DNA of 43,064 bases from CAYRVX01 sp964642165 (GTDB lineage Bacteria > Planctomycetota > Phycisphaerae > SM23-33), in the NCBI GenBank assembly GCA_964642165.1, contig CAZXOC010000022.1, forward strand, positions 1 to 43,064. The letters run 5' to 3'. The translations under genes were made by a program, and so were the position numbers. A model generated the notes under the pieces. The model was not told where the DNA came from. It worked only from the letters and a program-made list of their open reading frames with translations, and searched no databases. This document shows positions 33,875-43,064 of this stretch, one piece after another. Numbering within the stretch: position 1 is the first letter of the stretch; each line of letters opens with the position of its first letter.

Positions 33875-35731
33875 ATGGTAGATCACAGCCTGATTCAGTC
33901 GCTGGGCATCAGCGACGACGATTTGGAGCAGGAGCTTTCGCAGGCGCTCGGCGCGGAGTTCAGCGAAGAGGCCTTGGGGGAGATGATCCAGGAGAAACCC
34001 ACCCCGCAGGCGGGCTCGGTCCTCGCGGGACACGTCGTCAGCGTCGTCGGCAACGACGTGATCGTCGAGGTGGGGCTCAAGAGCGAGGGGACGGTGGACA
34101 TCGGCGAGTTCCCCGACCGCGACGCGGTCGAGCCGGGCATGGAGGTCGAGGTCTTCCTGGAGGACATGGAGTCCGAGACGGGGCTGGTGGAGCTCTCGAA
34201 GCGCAAGGCGGACCGCATCCGCGGCTGGGAGCGCATCGTCAACGAGAAGAGCGAGGGCGACGCCGTCAGCGGCACCGTGACGCGGAAGATCAAGGGCGGG
34301 CTGCTGGTGGACATCGGCGTGCCGGCCTTCCTGCCGGCCAGCCAGGTCGACATCCGCCGCCCGAGCGACATCGGCGAGTACATCGGCAAGCAGATCGACG
34401 CGAAGATCCTCAAGATCGACGACGACCGCCGCAACATCGTCATCTCCCGCCGCCGGCTCATCGAGGAGCAGCGCAACGCCGCCAAGGAGAAGCTGATGGC
34501 CGAGATCGAGGTCGGCCAGCTCCGCAAGGGCGTCGTGAAGAACATCGCCGATTTCGGCGCGTTCGTGGACCTCGGGGGCATCGACGGGCTCCTGCACATC
34601 ACCGACATGAGCTGGGGACGCATCGGGCATCCATCCGAGGTGGTCAAGGTGGAGGAGGAGATCGAGTGCGTGGTCCTCAACGTCGATCAGGAGAAGGAGA
34701 AGATCGCGCTGGGCCTGAAGCAGAAGACGCCCAGCCCGTGGGAGCAGGTCGAGGAGAAATACCCCGTCGGCACCAAGGTCACCGGCTCGGTGGTCAACAT
34801 CATGTCGTACGGGGCGTTCGTGAAGCTCGAAGAGGGCCTCGAAGGCCTCGTGCACATCTCCGAGATGAGCTGGACCCGACGCGTCAGCCACCCCTCCGAG
34901 ATCGTCAGCCCCGGCGACGACGTCGAGGTCGTCGTCCTCGAGATCGACAAGAACAAGCAGGAGATCTCCCTCGGCATGAAGCAGGCCGAGACCAACCCCT
35001 GGACCGTCGTCAAGGAGAAGTACCCCCCGGGGACGGTCATCACCGGGCTCGTGCGCAACATGACGAACTTCGGGGCGTTCGTCGAGATCGAGGAGGGCAT
35101 CGACGGGCTGCTGCACGTCTCGGACCTCTCCTGGACCCGCAAGATCGGGCATCCCAGCGAGGTTCTCAAGAAGGGCCAGCAGCTCCCGTGCGTCGTCCTC
35201 GCCGTCGACGAGGAGAAGATGCGCGTCGCGCTCGGGCTGAAGCAGCTCAGCGAGGACCCCTGGCTGCGGATGATCCCCGAGCACTACATCCCCGGGCAGA
35301 TCGTCAAGGGCAAGGTCACCAAGATCACCAACTTCGGCGTCTTCGTGGAGCTCGAGCAGGAGTTGGAAGGCCTGCTGCACGTCTCGGAGCTGGCCGACCA
35401 CAAGGTCGAGAACCCCCGCGAGATCGTCAAGGTCGCCGAGGAGATCGAGGTCAAGATCCTCCGGGTCGACACGGAGGAGCGCAAGATTGGCCTGAGCCTG
35501 AAGCGTGCCCAGTGGGCGGCGGAGGAAGGCGCCGAGCCCTCGGCCGCCGAGGTCGGACCCCGCCGCGGCGGGCTGGAGGGGGACTCCGGCCCACTCATCG
35601 ATACAGGCATCATCCACACGATCCGCCAGCCGCAGGCGGCCGAGACGGAACCGGCCAGCGACGAGGCCGACCCGCCGGCCGAGGACGAGGCCCCGGACCA
35701 GGCCGCGGACGAGGCGCCCGCCGAGGAGTAG
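33875..35731 (+). CDS. rpsA: 30S ribosomal protein S1
   Basis: The 618-residue protein starts at ATG 33875 with AAGGA nine bases upstream. Six S1 RNA-binding domains are visible, at about 46-112, 128-195, 213-282, 299-368, 386-455 and 473-543. Domains 3-6 repeat the typical NxxxFGAFVxL, then DGLLHITDMSW and HPSEVV pattern. An acidic Ala/Glu/Asp-rich tail follows (about 545-618), an extension common in some lineages. S1 binds mRNA leaders and helps the 30S subunit load them. The gene is single, with its own promoter and an intrinsic terminator 57 bases after the stop. Confidence 0.95.
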   Translation: MVDHSLIQSLGISDDDLEQELSQALGAEFSEEALGEMIQEKPTPQAGSVLAGHVVSVVGNDVIVEVGLKSEGTVDIGEFPDRDAVEPGMEVEVFLEDMESETGLVELSKRKADRIRGWERIVNEKSEGDAVSGTVTRKIKGGLLVDIGVPAFLPASQVDIRRPSDIGEYIGKQIDAKILKIDDDRRNIVISRRRLIEEQRNAAKEKLMAEIEVGQLRKGVVKNIADFGAFVDLGGIDGLLHITDMSWGRIGHPSEVVKVEEEIECVVLNVDQEKEKIALGLKQKTPSPWEQVEEKYPVGTKVTGSVVNIMSYGAFVKLEEGLEGLVHISEMSWTRRVSHPSEIVSPGDDVEVVVLEIDKNKQEISLGMKQAETNPWTVVKEKYPPGTVITGLVRNMTNFGAFVEIEEGIDGLLHVSDLSWTRKIGHPSEVLKKGQQLPCVVLAVDEEKMRVALGLKQLSEDPWLRMIPEHYIPGQIVKGKVTKITNFGVFVELEQELEGLLHVSELADHKVENPREIVKVAEEIEVKILRVDTEERKIGLSLKRAQWAAEEGAEPSAAEVGPRRGGLEGDSGPLIDTGIIHTIRQPQAAETEPASDEADPPAEDEAPDQAADEAPAEE

Positions 35732-35787
35732 CCTGACCGGCGCCCGCGCGGCGTCATCGGCCGGCAGGACGTATCACGGCACCAGCC

Positions 35788-35819
35788 AAGGGCGGAGCAG
35801 CCCTGTTGCCCGCCCTTTT
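35788..35819 (+). terminator. Intrinsic terminator of rpsA
   Basis: AAGGGCGG (35788-35795) pairs perfectly with CCGCCCTT (35810-35817) across a 14-base loop, and the stem runs into TTTT. It lies 57 bases after the rpsA stop. Confidence 0.75.
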
Positions 35820-35924
35820 CCATGCGCCCGCTGCTTCAGCCCGGGGGGAGGGCTGGGCGAGAACGGTGCGGCAAACCGATGCGTTTGGGTGTATCTTCAT
35901 GCATATCACTCGCTCGGCTCCATC

Positions 35925-36356
35925 GTGCCCCAGGCGATCCTGGAGACCCGCCGCACCGACGTCGGCGTCAGCGGCGAAGCGACCTTCACCCACCTGGCCG
36001 GGCTGCACGAGGTCACCGAGGGCCTCAAGATCGACCCAGGGGCCACGATCCTCGACGCCGACGGCCTGGTCCGGATCGACACGGCCACGCCGGGCGACAC
36101 GGACCGGGACGGCGACGTGGACGCCTTCGACTACGTCACGCTGAAGCGCTCCACCGGGCGCAGCGACGGCGTCGGCTGGGGCGATGGCGACTTCGACGCC
36201 AGCGGGTGCGTCGATCGGGGCGACTTCCTGGCGCTGCGGGCGAACTTCGCGGGCCCGGCGGCAGCGGCGGTTCCCGCTCCGGCGGCGCTGCCGTTGCTGG
36301 CGTTCGGGACGCTCGTCGTGCTGCGGCGTCGGCCGCCGACGCGGCGCGGTCGGTAG
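35925..36356 (+). pseudogene. Fragment with type I dockerin and PEP-CTERM-like sorting tail
   Basis: The frame is open from inside rpsA, but recognisable protein begins near GTG 35925. It shows a beta-type stretch (ILETRRTDVGVSGEATFTHL), then a type I dockerin pair (DRDGDVDAFDYVTLKRSTG and FDASGCVDRGDFLALRANF). The end, VPAPAALPLLAFGTLVVLRR followed by an Arg-rich cluster, has the order of a PEP-CTERM sorting signal with VPAP in place of VPEP. No signal peptide or ribosome-binding site is present. It looks like the 3' end of a secreted protein whose body was lost next to the rpsA terminator. A short expressed gene cannot be excluded. Confidence 0.65.
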
Positions 36357-36516
36357 CGCGCACGACGGGGGTCGGGGCCGGCTGGATCGGCCTCGCCGGC
36401 GAAGGGGGATCCATCGGCGAACGCTGCTTAAGTGCACCTCGGGATCGGCCGAAATCCCCTGTGGGACAACGGAGAACCGTCCGCTCGTGCGCGGGCGCAG
36501 ACGTGAGGGAGGCAGC

Positions 36517-37344
36517 ATGGCGACGGCAAGCTCGAAGGCGGGGTTGGGCTGGTATCTGGATCGGATCAAGGCCACGCCGCTGCTGACGGCCGACCAGGAG
36601 AAGCAGCTTGCCCGGCGAGTCCGCGAGCACTCCGACCCGATCGCCCGGGAGCGGATGATCCACTCCAACCTTCGCCTGGTCGTGAAGATCGCCAAGGAGT
36701 ACAGCAACCCGGGCATGACGCTGGCCGACCTGGTGGCCGAGGGCAACCTCGGGCTGATGCGGGCCGTCGAGGAGTTCGACCCCGACGCGGGGGTCCGCTT
36801 CAGCACCTACGCCGCCTGGTGGATCAAGCAGGCCGTCAAGCGGGCGATGATCAACGCCGGGCAGCCCATTCACATCCCGGCGTACCTCGTCAAGCTGATC
36901 ACGAAGTGGCGTCGCGCGGCGCGGGAGCTGGAGGCCGAGCTGGGCCGACCGCCCACCGTCCAGGAGATGGCCGCGACGCTCAAGATCTCGCAAAAGAAGG
37001 CCGGCATCATCCAGCAGGGCCTCGCCGCCGTCAGCGCCCCCAGCCAGATGGGGGCCGAGGAAACGCAGGCCCTCTCGGAGATACTCGCCAGCGACGAGGA
37101 GCTCGCGCCCGACCGGGCCCTGCTGGACGCCTCCGTCGGGCCGATGGTCGCCAAGCTGCTGAAGCACCTGGAGCCGCGCGAACGGAGAATCCTCGAGCTT
37201 CGCTTCGGCATGGACGGCCACGAGGGCCCCCAGCGGACCTTCAAGGAGATCGGCGAGATCATCGGCCTGACGCGGGAACGTGTCCGCCAGCTCGAGAAGA
37301 AGGCCCTGGCCGAGCTGCACGAGGCGCTCGAAGAGATGATCTAG
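36517..37344 (+). CDS. RNA polymerase sigma factor, primary-like (sigma-70 group 1/2)
   Basis: The 275-residue protein starts at ATG 36517 behind GGGAGG. Region 1.2 (GWYLDRIKATPLLTADQEKQ), region 2 (NLRLVVKIAKEY, DLVAEGNLGLMRAVEEFDP and the DNA-melting helix FSTYAAWWIKQAVKRAM), region 3 (LGRPPTVQEMAATLKIS) and region 4 (LEPRERRILELRFGMDG, then LTRERVRQLEKKAL) are all present. There is no long region 1.1, so it is shorter than RpoD and closest to RpoS/SigB-of-cyanobacteria-like group 2 factors. It would direct transcription from promoters of the TTGATG/TAGACT kind seen at rpsA, or a stress subset. Confidence 0.92.
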   Translation: MATASSKAGLGWYLDRIKATPLLTADQEKQLARRVREHSDPIARERMIHSNLRLVVKIAKEYSNPGMTLADLVAEGNLGLMRAVEEFDPDAGVRFSTYAAWWIKQAVKRAMINAGQPIHIPAYLVKLITKWRRAARELEAELGRPPTVQEMAATLKISQKKAGIIQQGLAAVSAPSQMGAEETQALSEILASDEELAPDRALLDASVGPMVAKLLKHLEPRERRILELRFGMDGHEGPQRTFKEIGEIIGLTRERVRQLEKKALAELHEALEEMI

Positions 37345-37597
37345 TCGGCCTCGGCGAGGCCCGCCCCGCCGGCACAGAACCGAACCACCCCCCCGCTGAC
37401 CGCCACATCCCTGCAATCCATGTCCCCCGGCCGCGACTACGGAATCACAGGGAATAGGTCTAGGCACGGCGCGCGCTTTGCCCTATCCTGAGGCGGTACG
37501 GACTCGTTGCGGAGCGGCGCGCTTCCGGAGACAGGCCTGCGTGTGGCGGACTCGGGCTTGGGGTCTGGGTGCGGGCACACGCTGGCTGAGCCTTGTG

Positions 37598-39685
37598 ATG
37601 ACGCATCTGAGCGAGACCACCACCAGCCGTTCCGTCGTACCGGCGGACGAGACGCACCGGCTCCGGGAGGCCGGCAGGCTGCTCTTCGGGCAGCGGCTGC
37701 GGCCCATCTGGATCTGCGTGGGGGTCCTCTTCGCCCTGCTGACGCTGCTGCGCGTGGCGCTGCTGCTGGCGAAGTACGACCTGCTGGTCGGCACGGTCGG
37801 GTGGGACGAGATCGGGCGCTGCTTCCTGCTGGGGGCTCGGTTTGACGCCGTGGCCGTCGGCTACGCGATGGTGCCCCTCGTCGCGGCGCTGACGCTGGCG
37901 TCGCCGGCGGCGCTGGGGCGCCCGGCCTTCCGGAAGGCCGTCACCATTTACGCGACGGCCGCCATCACGGTCTTCGTGGCCACCGAGGTCGTCGGGGCGT
38001 GCTTCTTCCTGCGATTCGGGCGGCGGCTGAACTACATGGCCATCGCGTACCTGGCCCACCGGGAGACGCTGCTGTTCATGTGGAACCACTACCCGGCGTG
38101 GCTGCTGGTGCCGCTGTGGGGCACGGGGACGTGGCTGGTGTACCGCTGGCTGCGTCGCGGGCTCCTGCGGGGGGCGGTGGGGCACTGGACGCCCTCGCGG
38201 CGCCTGGCGGCGGCGACGGTGCTGGGCGCGCTGTGCGTGCTGGCCTGCCGCGGGGGGCTGGAGCGCCGCCCCCTGCTTCGCAGCTCCGCCTACTTCTGCG
38301 CCAACCAACTGGTCGACCAGTTGGCGATGAACGACTTCTATACGATGTTCTACGCCGCCCGGTCGGAGCTGACCGACGGGCGCGACGAGCGCAAGGCCTA
38401 CCAGCTCCCCTCCGTGGACCGCGCCGCGGGCGTGACCCAGCACATGCTCTTCCTGCCCGGCGACCAGCCCCTCGGGCACCCGGCCAATCCCCTCTGGCGA
38501 CGCAGCCACAGCCTGCGCCCGCGCCGCGACTACAACGTGGTGGTCATCCTCATGGAGGGCATGGCCGGGACGCCGGTGGGGGCCCTGGGCTACCGTCCCA
38601 GCCACACCCCGCAGCTCGACGCCCTCTGCGCCGAGGGGGTGTTCTTCGAGCGGATGTACGCGGTGGGCGCCCGCACCAGCCGCGCCGTCGTCGGCGCGCT
38701 CTGCGGACATCCCGACCTCGGCGGCACGACGATCATGAAGCGCCCCCGCGCGGTCGGGCGGTTCCTGACGCTGCCGGACATCCTCCGCCGGCGCGGCTAC
38801 CGGACGCTGTTCGTCTACGGCGGGCTGCCGCAGTTCGACAACATGGGCCCGTTCCTGACCGCCGCCGGCGTCGAGGAGTTCCTCGACCAGTCCGACATGG
38901 ACGCCAAGCCGGGCAACTGGGGCGTGCCCGACGAGTCCATCTTCCGCCGGGCCCACGAGCGGTTCGAGGAGCTCGGCGACGGGCCGTTCTTCGCCACCAT
39001 CCTCACCATCTCCAACCACGACCCGTTCGAGGTGCCCGCCGGGCGCGTCGAGATGCTCCCCGACGAGGACAACGACCGCAACCGCGAGCTGAACGCCTAC
39101 CGCTACGCCGACTGGGCGATGGGCGAGTTCTTCCGCTACGCCCGCGGGGCACGCTACTTCGAGAAGACCATCTTCGTGCTCGTCGCCGACCACGGGCGCA
39201 ACCTGAACCAACTGCGGATGGTCGACGCGCCGGGCTTCCGCGTGCCGTGTGTGATCTACGCTCCCGGCATCGTCGCCCCGGGGCGCGTGGCCACCGTCGC
39301 CAGCCAGACCGACGTCGCCCCGACGATCCTCGGCCTGCTCGGCGGGGAGTACGAGCACTGCTTCCTCGGGCGCGACCTGCTGCGCGTGGGGGAGGACGAC
39401 GGCTTCGCCCTGCTGCACGAGGACGTGCACCTGGCCTTCGTGCGCGACGGGCTGGTCCTGGAGCTGCCGCCGGGCCCGAACCGCCCGGGGCGCCTGCACC
39501 ACCTCGGACCGACCGACATGGTGCGGGTCCCCGCCGACCACGGCGACGCGGAGCGCATCCCGCTCTTGCGGGAGCAGATGGTCTCCTACTACACGATGGC
39601 CCGGCACCTCTATGCCGCCGGGGCCTACTGCGACCCGGACCGCTACGTCGCCGCCCAGCCCCAGCCGCGGTCCGAAGACGACTGA
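37598..39685 (+). CDS. LtaS-like membrane sulfatase-fold phosphoglycerol transferase or phosphoethanolamine transferase-type enzyme
   Basis: From ATG 37598 the protein has 695 residues; an upstream TTG at 37478 would add 40 residues without a signal, and neither start has a strong ribosome-binding site. Four or five N-terminal membrane helices lie within about 35-215 (IWICVGVLFALLTLLRVALL, AMVPLVAALTLASPAAL, AITVFVATEVVGACFFL, AWLLVPLWGTGTWLVY). A large extracytoplasmic alkaline-phosphatase/sulfatase-fold domain follows. It shows metal ligand E320 in VVILMEGM, probable nucleophile T360 in GARTSRAV, and metal ligands D531-H532 in FVLVADHGRN, with SNHDPFEVP before them. These match the LTA synthase family. 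In a planctomycete-like cell it probably modifies an envelope polysaccharide or lipid; the exact substrate is unknown. Confidence 0.87.
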   Translation: MTHLSETTTSRSVVPADETHRLREAGRLLFGQRLRPIWICVGVLFALLTLLRVALLLAKYDLLVGTVGWDEIGRCFLLGARFDAVAVGYAMVPLVAALTLASPAALGRPAFRKAVTIYATAAITVFVATEVVGACFFLRFGRRLNYMAIAYLAHRETLLFMWNHYPAWLLVPLWGTGTWLVYRWLRRGLLRGAVGHWTPSRRLAAATVLGALCVLACRGGLERRPLLRSSAYFCANQLVDQLAMNDFYTMFYAARSELTDGRDERKAYQLPSVDRAAGVTQHMLFLPGDQPLGHPANPLWRRSHSLRPRRDYNVVVILMEGMAGTPVGALGYRPSHTPQLDALCAEGVFFERMYAVGARTSRAVVGALCGHPDLGGTTIMKRPRAVGRFLTLPDILRRRGYRTLFVYGGLPQFDNMGPFLTAAGVEEFLDQSDMDAKPGNWGVPDESIFRRAHERFEELGDGPFFATILTISNHDPFEVPAGRVEMLPDEDNDRNRELNAYRYADWAMGEFFRYARGARYFEKTIFVLVADHGRNLNQLRMVDAPGFRVPCVIYAPGIVAPGRVATVASQTDVAPTILGLLGGEYEHCFLGRDLLRVGEDDGFALLHEDVHLAFVRDGLVLELPPGPNRPGRLHHLGPTDMVRVPADHGDAERIPLLREQMVSYYTMARHLYAAGAYCDPDRYVAAQPQPRSEDD

Positions 39686-39785
39686 CCCCCCGGCCGCCGC
39701 CCCGCGCGCCCGCGATGCCAAGCAGCGGATCTCCTCCGCGAAATGTCCGACGATGACCCGACGCGCGATGCCCGCCGCACGGGCG

Positions 39786-40436
39786 TCAGTGGGCGTGGAG
39801 GGCGCAGGCCTTGCCGTCGCGGTGGTCGCGGCAGAACAGCAGCGGGAAGACGATGTCGCTCGTGCAGCAGGGCAGCCACACGGCCAGGAACAGGAAGGCC
39901 GGGATCATCCCGAGCGTCCAGATGCTGGCGTGGCCGTGGCCGGTCTCCAGGGCCATCAGCATGTGGAACAGCGAGGCCGCGGTGCTCAGCAGGACGTGCG
40001 CCGCGTGCGGCAGGCGGGTCGTCGGCCGGAAGTAGGCGATCGCCACGCCCAGGATCGCCAGGGGATTCACCAGCCACCACAGGTGCACGAAGCCGATGTG
40101 GACGTGGCCGTGCATGTGAGGGTCGTGCAGGCCGATCAGCACCTCGCCGAGGAACGGGATGAGGCAGTCGCTCAGCGTGCCGATGCCGACGGCGCCGACG
40201 TAGCCGATGAGCAGCGTCGCGACGATCCGGCGCGGGTTGTGGAGCCGGTAGATGGCGGCCGTCACCAGCGCGCTGAACAGCACGTGGACGGGGTGGAAGG
40301 CGGTAAAGAGCTTCTCGGAGACGCCGCGCGGCACGCCGCCGTAGACGAAGGCGACCGTCACGACGACGCCGACCACCGTGCCGATCAGCGTGAACGGCGC
40401 GTGGGAGCGAAGCTCATGCAGGATCCTCTGGAGCAT
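39786..40436 (-). CDS. Histidine-rich multi-helix membrane protein of unknown function
   Basis: The 216-residue protein has six predicted helices: FTLIGTVVGVVVTVAFVYGG, HVLFSALVTAAIYRL, IVATLLIGYVGAVGIGTL, IGFVHLWWLVNPLAILGVAI, HVLLSTAASLFHMLMAL and LGMIPAFLFLAVWLPCC. The loop before helix 4 (HDPHMHGHVHIGFVH) is very rich in His. Helix 6 ends in Cys-Cys, and the C-terminus CRDHRDGKACALHAH carries more Cys and His. These are plausible transition-metal ligands. The start (ATG 40436) lies 23 bases inside the end of the upstream ribbon-helix-helix gene, so the two are coupled. I do not recognise the family. A metal transporter or metal-responsive membrane protein is the natural guess (inference). 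Confidence 0.75.
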   Translation of the reverse strand: MLQRILHELRSHAPFTLIGTVVGVVVTVAFVYGGVPRGVSEKLFTAFHPVHVLFSALVTAAIYRLHNPRRIVATLLIGYVGAVGIGTLSDCLIPFLGEVLIGLHDPHMHGHVHIGFVHLWWLVNPLAILGVAIAYFRPTTRLPHAAHVLLSTAASLFHMLMALETGHGHASIWTLGMIPAFLFLAVWLPCCTSDIVFPLLFCRDHRDGKACALHAH

Positions 40437-40782
40437 GGTGGCGTGTCCTCGTTGGCCCGCGGCGGCACGGGCGCGCCCGCTTGGGCGCCGGGCCGGGAGC
40501 CTCCGGCGCGGCGTCGGCGCGCGGGCGGCTGCGCGAGCAGGTCAGGTGGAGCTCGTGGCAGTCGGGGCACTCGCGGACGGTGTGGCTGCGGGCGAAGGCG
40601 TCCCAGTGCTCGCGCTGCTTGGGGCTCAGGACGCCGAGGCCCATGCAGAGCGGGCAGGTGTTCTCCAGGGCGGCCAGGATGGCGTCGCGGATGAAGCGGC
40701 TGCGGTTGGGCACGCCGCGCAGGGCGTCGGCGAGGGGGGTGTCGACCTTCAACGTGATGGTCTGCTCTTTCTTTCGCGCCAT
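40414..40782 (-). CDS. Ribbon-helix-helix (CopG/NikR-like) regulator with CxxC pairs
   Basis: ATG 40782 (MARKKEQTITLKVDTPLADA) is chosen over the open frame from 40821, which adds Gly/Ala residues only. Product 122 residues. Residues about 6-40 form a ribbon-helix-helix: beta strand EQTITLKVDTPL, then RSRFIRDAILAAL, typical of CopG/MetJ/NikR DNA-binding domains. A Cys-rich segment follows: C43PLC46, then C72PDC75 with H76, H79 and C82. It probably binds zinc or another metal and may be the sensing part, unlike the ACT-type domain of NikR. The tail is Pro/Arg-rich. It overlaps the downstream His-rich membrane gene. A palindrome lies 46 bases upstream of the start and may be its operator. Confidence 0.82.
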   Translation of the reverse strand: MARKKEQTITLKVDTPLADALRGVPNRSRFIRDAILAALENTCPLCMGLGVLSPKQREHWDAFARSHTVRECPDCHELHLTCSRSRPRADAAPEAPGPAPKRARPCRRGPTRTRHHAPEDPA

Positions 40783-40827
40783 AGTGCTGCATCCGCCTGC
40801 GGCGGCCGGGCCGCCCGCCACGACGTG

Positions 40828-40844
40828 GTGTTACGAAGTAATAC
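40828..40844. promoter_or_regulatory. Palindromic operator candidate between divergent genes
   Basis: GTGTTACGAAGTAATAC has 7-base arms matching at 6 of 7 positions around GAA. It is AT-rich inside GC-rich DNA. It contains TATTAC on the reverse strand and TAATAC on the forward strand, each a plausible -10. It sits 46 bases upstream of the ribbon-helix-helix start and about 104 bases upstream of the divergent 66-residue gene. Autoregulation by the adjacent regulator is a reasonable inference, since such proteins bind inverted repeats. Confidence 0.5.
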
Positions 40845-40947
40845 GGCCGTGTCGAGGCCCCGGTTCGCGCGGGGCGGCGCGGATCCTTGACCCGGCGGCT
40901 GCGACGGGCACAATCGCCGCCGTCGCACCAACGAGAAAGGACCGCGC

Positions 40948-41148
40948 GTGAGCTGTACGTGGTACCCGGTCTGCCCGATGAAGCGCTACACCGACGCCGG
41001 GCTGCTGGATCCCAAGTGGGTCCGGCGGTACTGCCTCGGCGACGACTGGCCGGATTGCGTCCGCTACCGGATGGAGTCTCGCGGCCAGCCCCACCCCGAC
41101 TGGATGCTGCCCGACGGCAGCCTGGACGAGTCGCTTCGCGGGGCGTAG
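40948..41148 (+). CDS. 66-residue four-cysteine protein of unknown function
   Basis: GTG 40948 follows AAAGGA by about nine bases. The protein is compact and rich in aromatic and charged residues: CTWYPVCPMKRYTDAGLLD, then WVRRYCLGDDWPDCVRYRME and PHPDWMLPDGSLDESL. Cysteines at 3, 9, 29 and 37 form two pairs that could bind zinc or an iron-sulfur cluster. No signal peptide or helix is present, so it should be cytoplasmic. I recall short proteins of this pattern in anaerobes but cannot name a family. It is divergent from the ribbon-helix-helix regulator and precedes carB by 190 bases, which have their own promoter-like sequence. Confidence 0.7.
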   Translation: MSCTWYPVCPMKRYTDAGLLDPKWVRRYCLGDDWPDCVRYRMESRGQPHPDWMLPDGSLDESLRGA

Positions 41149-41186
41149 GGCGCCGCCTCCTGCGCGAACACGTCGCGCATTGGCGG

Positions 41187-41215
41187 TTGTCCCGGCGCCG
41201 CCCGGCCGCTACACT
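41187..41215 (+). promoter_or_regulatory. Sigma-70-type promoter candidate for carB
   Basis: TTGTCC (-35, 41187-41192) and TACACT (-10, 41210-41215) are separated by 17 bases. The expected transcript starts near 41222, leaving a leader of about 117 bases. No attenuator or PyrR-type stem was recognised. Confidence 0.4.
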
Positions 41216-41338
41216 GTCCGCCCAAGGTCGCGGCGCCTTGGCCCCCCGACGGCAGGAGGACGGCCTTCGGTGCACGCTCGCTCCCGGGCCTCGCCGGGCG
41301 CCGAGAGAAAGGAACACGGACGCGGAGAAGGAACGCCC

Positions 41339-43064
<1,726 letters not shown>

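Noticed and set aside
33497..35617. Long reverse open frame opposite rpsA
   Set aside because: Asp/Leu/Val-rich antisense shadow produced by the regular codon usage of S1 repeats.
37478..37597. TTG start for the LtaS-like gene
   Set aside because: The added 40 residues are Arg-rich and lack features; ATG 37598 fits the first membrane helices better, though its ribosome-binding site is also weak.

Overview
The window is a 43 kb piece of a high-GC bacterial genome with one 100-base run of N at 20062-20161, so it is probably a scaffold from a draft or metagenome assembly. Lineage was judged from protein style only: a LEPRLLL motif at the start of a giant secreted protein, type I dockerin repeats, a PEP-CTERM-like tail, a basic-secretory-protein peptidase, discoidin (F5/8 type C) domains and a secreted pectate lyase. 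Together these point to Planctomycetota, perhaps Phycisphaerae-like. No rRNA, tRNA or CRISPR array was recognised.

Layout. 1-5260 is an eroded accessory region. It holds two broken tyrosine-recombinase 3' ends (1-230 and 4837-5255), a Tat-exported sulfite-oxidase-like gene with an in-frame stop, a divergent pair of secreted proteins (BSP peptidase and discoidin protein), and a possible orphan tail of a large surface protein. 5827-16626 is one 3,599-residue LEPR-XLL/CARDB/dockerin protein. 16794-18856 is an ABC-2 exporter operon. 19459-20525 holds a chimeric nucleosidase/membrane ORF and the assembly gap inside a hairpin-forming tandem repeat. 20526-25916 carries a run of forward genes: pectate lyase, AEC carrier, CehA/McbA-type hydrolase and an MBL-fold hydrolase. 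25944-31176 (reverse) is an efflux/regulation cluster: HlyD-type adaptor, TolC-type lipoprotein, a 60-residue stub, response regulator and histidine kinase. It looks like a czc-type locus that has lost its pump.

31581-43064 is more conserved: phasin-like plus UbiB-family kinase, ribosomal protein S1 with a recognisable promoter and terminator, a dockerin/PEP-CTERM fragment, a primary-like sigma factor, an LtaS-like membrane sulfatase-fold enzyme, and the start of carB, which runs off the right edge. Just before carB are a ribbon-helix-helix regulator with CxxC pairs, an overlapping histidine-rich membrane protein, and a divergent 66-residue four-cysteine protein. A 17-bp palindrome lies between the two divergent units. 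This is the best candidate for an undescribed small system, probably metal-related (inference).

A recurring theme is short palindromes that sit inside or cut off coding remnants (28-57, 141-158, 5153-5222, 28164-28180).
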